Shown one piece after another: positions 1 to 9,930 of a DNA stretch of 64,000 nt. Source of the DNA: Sitta carolinensis (Eukaryota > Chordata > Aves > Passeriformes > Sittidae); the NCBI GenBank assembly GCA_032173965.1, contig JAVUNC010000004.1, positions 59,869,501 to 59,933,500 on the forward strand, read 5' to 3'. The position numbers and the translations under genes were made by a program. The notes under the pieces are model-generated. The model saw only the letters and a program-made list of their open reading frames with translations. It ran no database searches and had not been told where the DNA came from. Positions within the stretch are counted from its first letter, which is position 1, and each line of letters begins with the position of its first letter.

Positions 1-2649
1 CCTATTCTTTAATTTCCAACCAGTAAAAGGGCTCCCATGGCTAAGGTACAAGGTCCTTGACACTCACACCCTGTTAGCACCTTCAGAAGCACCACGGAAC
101 ATCTCGTTCTTCCACCACCAGCAAAGCAGTAATGGTGTCATTCTCACATGCATCACCAGCTAAGGCTAAGTGTTATATCTTTTTAATGGCTCATGCACTT
201 TTTATCCAGGACTCTCCTCTGGTGTCGGGGGATGAACTAACTACTCACTTGTGCCTCCAATGTGTGTAAATTAACATTTACAAGATGTAATTCCCCATCT
301 GCACACACATTAAAACGATATGTATTTCAAAGTTGCTCTTCCAGGACATATCCTGATTCACACCACACAAAGTCATCACCTGTCAGGGCAAAGGCTTTGA
401 TTTACACATGACCCCATGGTGCACAGGGAGAGGTCAAGCTGCCATTAGCTATGATCCTGCCTGAAACCTCTGTGGACCTGGAGGAACGGCACTGACCACT
501 TCCTACAAGCCCTGCATCCACAGCCGGCTGTCAGGGAGGAGTGCAGTCAAGGCCACAGCAACACATCCCTTTCAGGGAAATCCTTGCCACTGCCTTGAGG
601 GAAATGTCCCTTTGCTCTTCCAACTAAGCACTCTACTCCTTTTTGAAAGACAAAGAATTTCTTGCACTCTGCCTTTCCAACACTGCAACAAAAGTTGCTG
701 TATAGGTCAGTCAACACACGCCCCCCCCAAGTAAGGGGGTTTAATAGTCCTCTCCTGACATCTTTAATAAGCAGCCTGACAGGTTATGTGGCTTCCAGTC
801 ACTTTTTTGCTAAGAGCTGGGTAAAAGCTAGTGGAAGATGATGGGCGTAACACTTCATCCTTTCATTCAGAATAAATTCAGAGAAGCCATTAAGGTTCTT
901 TATGAAGCCAGATGTTTGAAACAATAATGATCTCCACCCCAAACATAACTACGTGCCATCTCCCAAAACAAAGACACATGTGGACAGAGAGGTTTCACAG
1001 GCAACTATATTGTGAGGGTTTGTGCGTGACAGAAACAGCAAGACCAGAAAAGTTGAGGAAGAAGAAAAAAAAAAAAAAAAACCTTGTCACTATTGTGACA
1101 AAACAGGGAAGAATAAGTATCTGGATGAGCAGGGGCTGGGGCAGAGAGACCTGACCCTGTGGGTAAAGAAATTATCTTCTGTCAGATTCCCCATGGGTTC
1201 AAGGGAGCAGTTCCTCAAGCATTCTTTGTCATAATACAAGATTTCACTCAGACCACCTGATTGCCTCATCCATCTCTTCTAACAAAAGAGCAACCTGAAT
1301 TTTGGTTAACTTCTCAGGTCAGATATGCATAACCTACAGGGCTTTTAAAGTCTGTGCTCACACACATCATCTAATGAGTGAATTAAACTCAGACTGTATT
1401 TTTAGGGGGGGTGGGGGTGGTGTTTTAACCACTACACAAACTGTGCAAACTTCTACTGTCTACCCAGCTCTGCACACATAGTTTAGTGGGAAAATTACCT
1501 GGCCTGGAGGACACTGATTCCCAACATGGAAACTTGATAAGTGTTTGGTGATACCACTTAATTTGCAGTCACAGTAACATTTTGCATTTGCTGCTACAAC
1601 AACAGTACACACCTAAAGGCTCCTCAGGTAGAATGGCCATATTCCCCAGTCAAGAATATTCAAAGGGTTACTCTTTATTTAACAGCTATCCATAATGATC
1701 ACATACATGATTTCAAGGGGAAAATGTGAAGTAAAGGGGAGAAAGGGGAACTTCCCTTTCATAACCATAAAGTGTAAGATGTTGCCTGCAATTGATTTTA
1801 ATTTTTTCCCTTGTGCTGCCCCTGCAGGCACGAGTTGGCCAGACCAGCTGTGGCACTGAGTGCAGCCAGTTCTCCCTCACACACAGCCTTCCCTCAGCAA
1901 GCTGTGACTGATCACAGATGGACAAATGCACACATACAGTCATATTTCTTTCTTTGCATTCTCTGGAGTTTCCTTACAGTATGAGGTCTAGCAGAAGAAA
2001 GAATCTGCTTTGTTTGTATTTTAAGGTAATGGCTTCCTCTGCAGACCTGGAAACACAACCATGACAGCAATGGACCTTTGTGGCAGAAACAGAGAGGGGC
2101 TCCAAACCGAGAGTGAAATGGCTGAGAGCAGCTGCAGTGTTCAAGCAAAATGAAAATACAGAAGTCTTCAGAAAACAAAACACAGTGAGGGAACTAATGG
2201 GTTTTGAATACCCTTTTTTTTTTTTTTCTTTTTAATAAGGCCCTAATGTATTGTTTTAAAGAAGTGAATGTGAGAAAGAAATGTGAAATTTTCCTGCCTA
2301 CCACCATCTTTCTAGAAGAGTCAAAATGATGCAGGGACTTTGGCTTGGACAGACATCTTAGATTTCTTGTCCCGCCCCATGCACAACATTCCACAAATCT
2401 TCTTGCTTTATCAAATCATCCAGTGGGTGAGAAGGCCATAGCATTAGATCATAACTGGTAGAACATCCAGCATGTTCATCTTAAGGATTAGTCTTGTCAC
2501 TCCGGAGCCCCTTCTTCTGTGACAACCTCCTTTATTATGCCAAACGTTCTTGAAGACCCCTTCTCTCACTCTCTAGTAACTGCCTGCAAGGCCCAGCATA
2601 AGGGGACAGACTACAGGTTATGGCCACATCTCAAAGGAGCAAGATACAG
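1..2649. other. Noncoding stretch, no gene seen
   Basis: AT-rich vertebrate noncoding DNA. Open frames are short and unlike any known domain. Visible low-complexity pieces are a C run near 721-728, a run of 17 A at 1065-1081, a G-rich tract at 1405-1420 and a T-rich tract near 2213-2230. No splice-bounded exon or repeat family was recognised. Confidence 0.6.
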
Positions 2650-2945
2650 TGAATGTGGAGAAATGTGCCACCCACCAGATCACATTGCTCAAAGCCCCAT
2701 TCAGCCCCATTCATTCACAACTGAACACTTCAGTTGTGGATGTGGAGCATCCACAACTTTCCTGAATAACCTGTTCCAGTGCCTCACCAACTTCACAGTA
2801 AAGAATTTCTTCCTAACATCTAATCTAAACCTGCCCTCTTTCAGTTTAAAGCCATTCCCCCTTGTCATATCACTACATGCCCTTGTAAAAAAATTCCACC
2901 AGCTGTCTTGTAGACCCCCTTTAGGTACTGAAGGATGAACTTCTG
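2650..2945 (-). mobile_element. CR1 LINE fragment, 3' region
   Basis: Read on the minus strand this is the familiar bird CR1 3' region. In plus orientation the blocks run from the words for 'ttgctcaaagcccc', through 'gaacacttc' and 'aacctgttccagtgcctcac', to 'ttaaagccattccccctt' and 'ggtactgaagg'. The extreme 3' octamer end on the left is missing, and the copy is 5'-truncated on the right, as most CR1 copies are. It is well diverged, so probably old. The open frame across it on the plus strand is antisense reading of the repeat, not a gene. Confidence 0.85.
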
Positions 2946-5040
2946 CTGTCCCAGAGTGAGTGTAAATGAAGAGCCCTAGAGAACATGTCCATCTGGGACT
3001 AACCCATGAGAATGCAAGAATGAGGAAAGGTGGTGAGGAAAGGTGCTGCAGTCCACAGTGACGCCAGGTCTAAGAGGAATGAACAGCAGGACAAAGCCTG
3101 CACAACAAAACCATGTGAGAGCAGCTGAAGGATGTCATCAAAAAGGTGTGGATGGATGCATGGATATCTAGAACAACCTACATATTCTAAAATATGATGA
3201 ATGGAGCTAAAGGAAATCAAGTGCCTGATGATTCTGAAGAGTGCCTGAAAAATGGGTGGAACAGCATAGAATTGCTTTTCAAAACACTAATTTGACAACT
3301 GGTGGAGTAGCACAACACCTGTTCTGTGAAGACTGCAATATCTTTAACTGCATGGGGTAGTTCTCTAATGAAAGTCTGTATTCTGTAGAAACTGATGTTG
3401 CTACCAGAAAATATTAGCATGACAATCCATCGTGTCCCAGAACAGTCCAAGATTTTGTTTTCTGGAAGCAAATCAATTCAAGGGTTAAGATTAGCTCCTA
3501 TATTGACATCACACCTAGCTTTACAAGTTCCTAATTGTTCTTATTTATTCCTAAAATAAGGAGAGATCATAGGAATTCATGATGCTCAATGTGTGGCACA
3601 ATGGGGTGTACACATCCCTTCAGTGCAAATAGTGACATCTCCAAATAATAATGAACAAGTAAATTATTTCATCTAGACATCTCATCTTAAAAAGGAGAAC
3701 ACATGGAGGGCTCCTGCTGGACACTCACAGGTCACTCTCACTAATGTGATGTACTTTATTCAGCAATTTGCCCAAAGACTCTAGAGAACCTTAACAGCTT
3801 TTGAAAAGAAACAGATTTTAAGCCTTGTTATGTAGCAACCATAGTCATCTTGCTTTACTCCCTAGATCCTACTATTTTAGAGAGAAAAAAATTAGAGACA
3901 CTTTTGGGGGAGGGACAGCAGAAATAACAATTTGCAAGTCTTCTTGCTGAAATGTATTTAAATCACAAATGCTGACATTTTACTGAAATTACACTTTTCC
4001 AGTAGAGGGAACGTAGAAGAAAGGAGGGCTGACCCTTCCTGTCTTGGATGATAAATATTAAATCTACTTGAACTCAAATAATTTGCATAAGTTGAAGCAA
4101 CAAACAGAAAAGGGCTGGTTGAACCTAAAAGAACTGGAACACTTCTCAGTGCTCTGAGAAGCCCTTTCTCATTTCAGTGTGGCTCAGCATCCTTGGCTAT
4201 ATTTCCTAGCTAGTTTGAAGATGAAATATTAAAGCTATTCAGCATTTTTCTACAGTTGCAGAAGAACATGGGAAAGAGGCAAGTGAAATTACAGGAGCAG
4301 AGACTGCCTTTTGTTATTACACTTAAGTTCTACTGTCATGCACTTCAATTTCAAAGAGCAGCATTTGTAGCTAAAAGGAAAACTCAATCCAGCACTTACA
4401 ATCAATCAGAAATAAACAGAAAAAAAATCTGGGGGGAAATGCACAGTCTTTATCAGAAGTGGAATGGTCATCCCTTAACTACAATCCGCTAAGACAGATA
4501 GCTGACCCCTCAAATGAATCAAATGAAAGGTCACAAACCTTTCATTTGTTTGGAACACTAATGACTGCCTGAATATGAATTAACTTTATTGCATAAAACT
4601 GATTTTCACATTTACCACTGGCTGAGAATGAAGAGAGGACTTGTCCTTAGAGTGTTTATCTATGAAAAAACTTCTCTATGAATAACCACACAGCAATATT
4701 CTAATTTTTAAGGTGAAAGACCCAGTGAGATGTGGAATCATTGTCATTCCCACAGCAGTAATTTACCACAGGACACATAAGAGGGTCAGTATGTCCCTCA
4801 GGATTGGTCTCTGAATTAGGGCACGTAACATCGTAACATCCTCTCCTCAATGGTTCCCAGGAATCTGGAGCATGGGAATATGTACGTTTGCTGGGGAGGC
4901 AGCCAGTATGGGAGTATCAGTTTGGTGTCCTCAGCGGTGGACTGGAAGGACTGGAATAGCAGTGGGTGGCTGGCGGGGTGAAGGAGTAAGTGGTTACTCT
5001 GTCACTATCCAAACTCTTCATTATCATTCTATATTCACAG
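2946..5040. other. Noncoding stretch, no gene seen
   Basis: AT-rich DNA with short chance ORFs only. Near 4240-4260 there is a good acceptor-like pyrimidine tract followed by AG, but no matching donor was seen. Nothing else recognised. Confidence 0.5.
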
Positions 5041-5095
5041 CTCCTGCCTTCTATGAACACCAATAGTATTTATGACACATCATACAGCCCCTGCA
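5041..5095 (+). other. Candidate 55-nt spliced exon
   Basis: A strong acceptor (pyrimidine-rich tract ending 'attctatattcacag' at 5040) and a strong donor ('gca|gtaagtgag' at 5096) bound 55 nt. The segment is open in the frame starting at its first base: 18 codons, including one internal ATG, ending in phase 1. The peptide is not recognised. It sits at the left edge of a conserved-looking AT-rich block. Splice-like signals are frequent by chance in vertebrate DNA, so this is a hypothesis only. It cannot join in frame to the candidate exon at 14647, which in that phase meets a stop. Confidence 0.2.
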
Positions 5096-5420
5096 GTAAG
5101 TGAGAAACTCCAGCCCTCAGTGTTTCAAGAAAAACTGCCTTGTGCTGCATTAGCATGCAAAATGAATGAGGCGGGAGACCAGCTCCAGCAGCTCCCCAAA
5201 ATAATATGCGACAATCTAATTAAACTTTATTGTAACTATACAAGCGAGGAAACAGAATTAAGGCTGGGTAGGCAAGCTCAATTTTGTCATTTCCTTAGCC
5301 TTTGAGTGTTTGCAATTTGATAGTCTTGTCATGTAGGCTTCCTAATAGAATTTTGTGCATTTTTAGAAAATAAATTAAATTATGAACTTCTACATGGTTC
5401 AGCTTCTGCTAGGCCAGCAA
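5096..5420. promoter_or_regulatory. Candidate conserved noncoding element
   Basis: An AT-rich block dense in homeodomain and POU-like words: ATGCAAAA at 5155, TAATTA at 5218 and AATTAAGG near 5255. The even, repeat-free texture is typical of conserved vertebrate enhancers. Conservation itself cannot be seen in one sequence, so this is inference from motif density. Confidence 0.25.
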
Positions 5421-6479
5421 ACTAGACCAAGGCAAAAACTTGTGCAACCAACTGGGCAAATTCACTGCTTCCTTCTATGATGGCTTTTTGACTGTCACTG
5501 TCTAGCAGAGGAGCTCACCCTTCTTCATCCATGTTTTATTGGTCAAAGAGAGAGAGAGAGAGATTTCCTGTCTATAGGAAGCTATGGATGAGAGCTTGGT
5601 AGCTGCATAGCTTGGTACCTAGAGAGCAGAGTTCACATTCACAAAAAACACCCTGTGACTACCAGCCAGTAACACTCAAGGGCACAAGAAGAGGCAAAAG
5701 ATACTGCAGAACCAAACACCAATTCATCCCCACATCTGAGAACAGTTAAAATTACACAGTTGGAATTATTGTTTTTTAAGAGATCTTTGTTCTTGTACCT
5801 ATCTCAGCTTACACTTTCCAATTAAAAAATTGCTTCTGGGCTTGAAATCAAATGCTTAAAATTGCAGCCAAAAACATAAGCGACTCAAAATAACCCCCTT
5901 AGAATGGAAACTCTTGTACAACCTTCATACTTCTATGCCTGGATTACACTGCCAATAAGATGCCTAAAAAGAGGGAGAGAAACTCAGGGTGGGAGTGAAG
6001 GGAAGAGAAATTAGACTGAAAAGGAATGAAAGGGAATCCCACGAGGAGCCAGCAGAAAAGCTCCAGACATTCTGGCAGTTCTAAGAGTTTGTTCCAGGTG
6101 GCAAAATAGACACGCACTTGAGGGGGACTTTTGATGGAAAAGGACTGGGGACTTCAGGGCACGGGCCTTAGGAGACCTGCAGTAACTCTGAATCTCTGCT
6201 GTATTGTCTGCCACGGCATATGATTAGCTTCCTGTGCTGTAGCGCATTGTAAGGCACTTTATAAAGCAATGAATTACACAGCTGAAGTGGAGTAACCACA
6301 TGCAAGCAAATACGACAACCATTATGCTCTCAGCAACATCCCACACACAGCCACGAACATTTGCATTAGTGCCAATTAATCTGAGGTGGTACAAACTCAG
6401 CCAGGCATAGGATTTGTTCTTTGGTGTGAAGGAGGAAGGGAGGGGAGAAAAATATCCTTTTGTCTTCAGAGAGGAAACA
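5421..6479. other. Noncoding stretch, no gene seen
   Basis: No recognised gene or transposable element. A short (GA)n microsatellite is listed separately. The minus-strand ORFs between 6011 and 6571 match no domain and overlap an open plus frame. Confidence 0.5.
5547..5563. repeat. (AG)n microsatellite
   Basis: About eight uninterrupted AG units; a short polymorphism-prone dinucleotide repeat. Confidence 0.9.
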
Positions 6480-6900
6480 TCTGTAGGAGTTTTCAAGGGC
6501 TCCGGTGACTTTGTTGAGCACGGAGCGGGGAGCGTGCTATTGAGTGCTTTGATCTCACCAGCAGGTGACACTGCAGCAAGTGGGAGCAGCTATAAAAAGT
6601 TTGAAGCATTCTAGGGACAACTCACACAACCGGCGCACAAATGTGTTTAATGCGTGTGACTCACAGTTGCCGAGAAGTGGGAACATGCAGCACGGGCTGG
6701 CCTTTTGGTTTCAGCTTCTCGTTGGGTATTAATGTCTTCCTTTTTCCCTCGCTGCCCCCCGCCACTGCTCTCAAACACTGGGGTGAAGCAGAGTCAGGAA
6801 GGGCGATGAATCTTTTAACCCTGCCCCATGTGGAAATGCATATGACTAAAGCACAGCCAGGGAAAACTGTTCCAAGAGCCCTACCTCTCGCTGAAGTCAG
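6480..6900 (+). promoter_or_regulatory. CpG-enriched, TATA-bearing candidate promoter
   Basis: CpG dinucleotides are noticeably more frequent here than in the flanks. An E-box-like CAGGTG lies near 6562 and a consensus TATA box at 6591. A 121-codon open frame starts at an ATG at 6641, about 50 bp downstream of the TATA box, and ends at 7006. Its product is unrecognised; residues near 20-45 are hydrophobic. An overlapping minus frame is also open, which argues against coding. Either a promoter or an enhancer would fit. Confidence 0.25.
6591..6598 (+). promoter_or_regulatory. TATA box candidate
   Basis: The sequence TATAAAAA G-flanked ('agctataaaaagt') is a consensus TATA element. If used, initiation would fall near 6620-6625, just before the ATG at 6641. 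There is no direct evidence of transcription. Confidence 0.3.
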
Positions 6901-7006
6901 CAGGAAAGCCATATCCTTTACCGTCAGTGCTAACAGAGGAGCACTAAAGGGGTATTGTACTTTTCCAGGCTCACATTTTAACCAGCAACCCTACATAAGA
7001 AAATGA

Positions 7007-8999
7007 TGATGGCGTTTGTGAAACGTGGGTTTTCCCGTGATGCATTAACACAAGAAAGCAGATGAACTACTTGAGAATTAATAACAGATTTCACCTCTTG
7101 TGACTCTCTGTTCTGGCTAGAACTACCAGGAGGACTGACCCTACATAACCTTCGATTCCAGGAGCTGTGTTATTAGGTCAGGAAGATCAGCCTACTTCTA
7201 CATGATGCTCCAGTTCCATAAAGCAAAATCTTCCTGCAGCTAGACATCCTATTCACAAAAATTCACAAGTGCTAATTTACTAAGCAAAGCTTGCACTGCA
7301 CATTCTGGTGAGGGCCATGGACATTGTATCCCACTAAGGGCAGAGTGAAGGTTGCTTACTTCGTCACTCAGCAGTTCCTCAGGTGCAAAGGGGATATAGG
7401 CAGAGCTGCCAAGTTTTGTTCAGCTCCCTGTGTAATGTATTAAATTTGTAAATGGGTTAATGACCTGATTTACCACTTTCTAGACTATATGCACAAAGCC
7501 ATCAGTTGCATTGCTCAGTGAAGACATCCTGCTCCAAAGAGCTGTAAGAAATTGTTACCAAATCCTTGCTGCTGCACATAGGAGAAGCCAAGAATCCTTC
7601 TGAGAGAGTCTTCAGAGAGTCTGCACACTATTTGCAAGATATGATGTGAGGCTGCAGGGCACTGGCAGGCATAGGCGGGTACCCACGTAGGGTTTAATGC
7701 CAGAAGCATTTGTAACAGCTTGCACTGTCAGTCCTGCCAATGGATGGCTGCTCTGCTCCAGGTGTATTCTGTACAGAGAGAGTGGATACCTGGTGCTGGC
7801 ACCTGGCACAGTGCAGCCGAAGTGGATATCTGTTGTCTGCTTGAAGTGCATGTGGATGTGTTAAAAACCAGCTGGAACGTGTCAGCCAGTGACAGAGGTG
7901 CCAACACCAGGGTGCTGGGCAAGATGCACAGCCGCAGACGATTCCAAATGGCTCCACAAAAGGTTGACAGAAACACAAGAAATCAACGTTCAAGAAGTGT
8001 TTCTAAGTGCTTCTACTTAAGTAAGCAAACCAAAGGATAGGAATAGCCCTTCCATAATATTTTGCACACATATTTGGGAATGTGGGGGATTTTTTTTACT
8101 GTTATCTTAACTAGAATGCTGTACAGCATTAGAACTCTTTTTGGAGAGACAGAAGCAGTTTTAAACCTAGTCATTTAAACAGTATACATTTGCAGCACTA
8201 CACCCCCTCCTGTGTCCACGGCAAGTGCCTTACAATCACACCTTCCTGTTCATGCAGTTACATGGTCAGGGCAAAATGATAAGGATGAAGAAACTCAGAA
8301 TTGACTGAAATGAAAGCAAACACCCAGCACTAGCCACTTGAGAACCCACATTTATTTTGACTGGGAGCCCTTGGAGACATTTTTTGGGATCACCTTAGGT
8401 ATAAAAAACACATCTAAAATGTGATTCCTCTATGGCAGGTGTTCCTTCATTGACTAGAAGATACACTGATGGACTCAGACTCTTTAGCTTCCACTGTTCA
8501 GATGTACCTTACAATTTCTAATATGTGAAATTGGACAGGTGAAGCTGTATTTACATTCATGTACATGAAACTATCAGCACTACAAAACTACAGTGGAGGT
8601 TGCCTACCTTTCAAGATCAAGAGAGAGAAAGCAAGGGGCAAACTGCAAAAGGGCCAAGCATTTCTTCTCTTCACCACTCCCACTTCCTAGATGAAAGATT
8701 CACTGGCAAAATTTGCTCTGAAGTTGTGGTTTTTTGAAACAACACTCTCTAGTCACATAAGCAACACTTTATTTTTCCAAGTGTAGTTATTTAGTTTCTT
8801 CACATTTGAATTTTCATGTCACTTCTCTTCCTCTCTGTAGTTTTTGCTTTTTTAAACAGTGCGAACACATTCTGTAATTATTGCTGACAGCCCAATGTTT
8901 AATGGTGTTGAGTGTCTTTTATGGCACAGTCAGACATTCGTTTAGGAGACAGCTGTCTCTGCTTAAAAAGTTGCTACCCCTTAACTCTTTATCTCTGCC
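7007..8999. other. Noncoding stretch, no gene seen
   Basis: No recognised element. At 7690-8040 three frames are open at once on the two strands. This reflects a locally GC-richer, stop-poor segment, and none of the peptides resembles a known domain. It could be an unidentified old repeat. Confidence 0.45.
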
Positions 9000-9930
9000 C
9001 CCACGACTCAGACACGGCAGCTGCCCGTACCTGCAAGCACTTGAAGTGAAGCCTGTTTCCCTCCACCCCGCAGCAGCCCGAAAGAGCCCACGGATTCGGT
9101 TACTGCACCTCAGCAGAGGGGAGCAGGAACAAATAGCTGATCAAGCACTAACTTGTTAAACCACCACAGCTGTTTCTCAAGCAAACATCCGACCGTACCC
9201 TCGGAGCCAGCGCGGCGCACGCGGAGCTGGAAGGGGAGAGGTTTGGGAAGCCGGGAGATGCTGTGGGAACAATCCCACATTCCTCCCCTGCCCCAGCTGA
9301 AAGCCAACCGCTGCGCTGTGACCGCGGCTGCTCGGCAGGCTCGCCCGCTCCTCTCCCAGCCTCCTCCTGGCCCTCACTCCTTCTTCCCTGCCAGTGCCAG
9401 AAGAACCATCGCGCACCCGAAGCGCGGCTGAACTTCCCCAGCCGCTTTCATCTGCCGGTTCGCGGGAACACGGCTGATATGGCATGATTCCCAGCTGTTT
9501 TCATAGAAGACTGGCCCGGGCAAGCACAGCTTTAGATAGCCTGGGTGTGACTGACTACCTGGTACACAAGTCAGGAGGTGATTTGGTTGGCGCCAGTCCC
9601 GAGTAATGTGAAGTAACACAAAACTCATCTATCACCATGCAGTACTTACCAGGGTGAACCTTCACGAAAAGAACTTGCCTGACCTGATAATACAGTATTG
9701 CCCCCCATAATTATGCAATTCAATACTAGTGCCAATTACCCACCAGGGAAGGGGAGGGAGGAGGGCAATTGCAGCCATCTGTGTTTGTTTGCCGGAATGT
9801 TCCCATAAAAATGTTCTCCGCGCTCGCGAGCGGCAGCCTTGAAAGGCGTTGGGACAGCATTCCGCGGGGCAGCGCTGTGCCACTCCGTGTGATGTCAAGC
9901 TACACTGCTGACACCGCCAAATCGCTGTAT
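9000..9930. promoter_or_regulatory. Weak, broken CpG island
   Basis: CpGs cluster in three patches (about 9000-9110, 9185-9475 and 9780-9920) in an otherwise CpG-depleted region, with GC-rich words such as the palindromic 'gctcgcgagc' near 9822. ACATTCC (TEAD-like) and GTGGGAA (RBPJ-like) words lie near 9260-9285. This is the usual look of a tissue-restricted promoter or a decaying CpG island in a bird genome. Several overlapping ORFs on both strands come from the GC-richness and are not listed as genes. Confidence 0.5.
9650..9900 (-). other. Candidate minus-strand first exon
   Basis: On the minus strand 'caccctg|gtaagtact' is a strong 5' splice site, with the last exon base at 9650. Reading upstream (rightward) leads directly into the CpG patch at 9780-9920, so a transcript starting there and spliced at 9650 is plausible. 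A minus frame of 130 codons ends at 9662, before the donor, so any such exon would be untranslated or end an upstream ORF. The right boundary is a guess. Confidence 0.25.

Noticed and set aside
2519..2938. 139-codon plus ORF
   Set aside because: Its second half is antisense CR1 sequence; not a gene.
5096..5100. Joining the 5041-5095 exon to the 14647 exon as one coding sequence
   Set aside because: The first exon ends in phase 1, and the second meets a stop when read in that phase.
7694..8040. Three overlapping 82-106-codon frames
   Set aside because: Simultaneously open frames on both strands point to local composition rather than coding; none resembles a known family.
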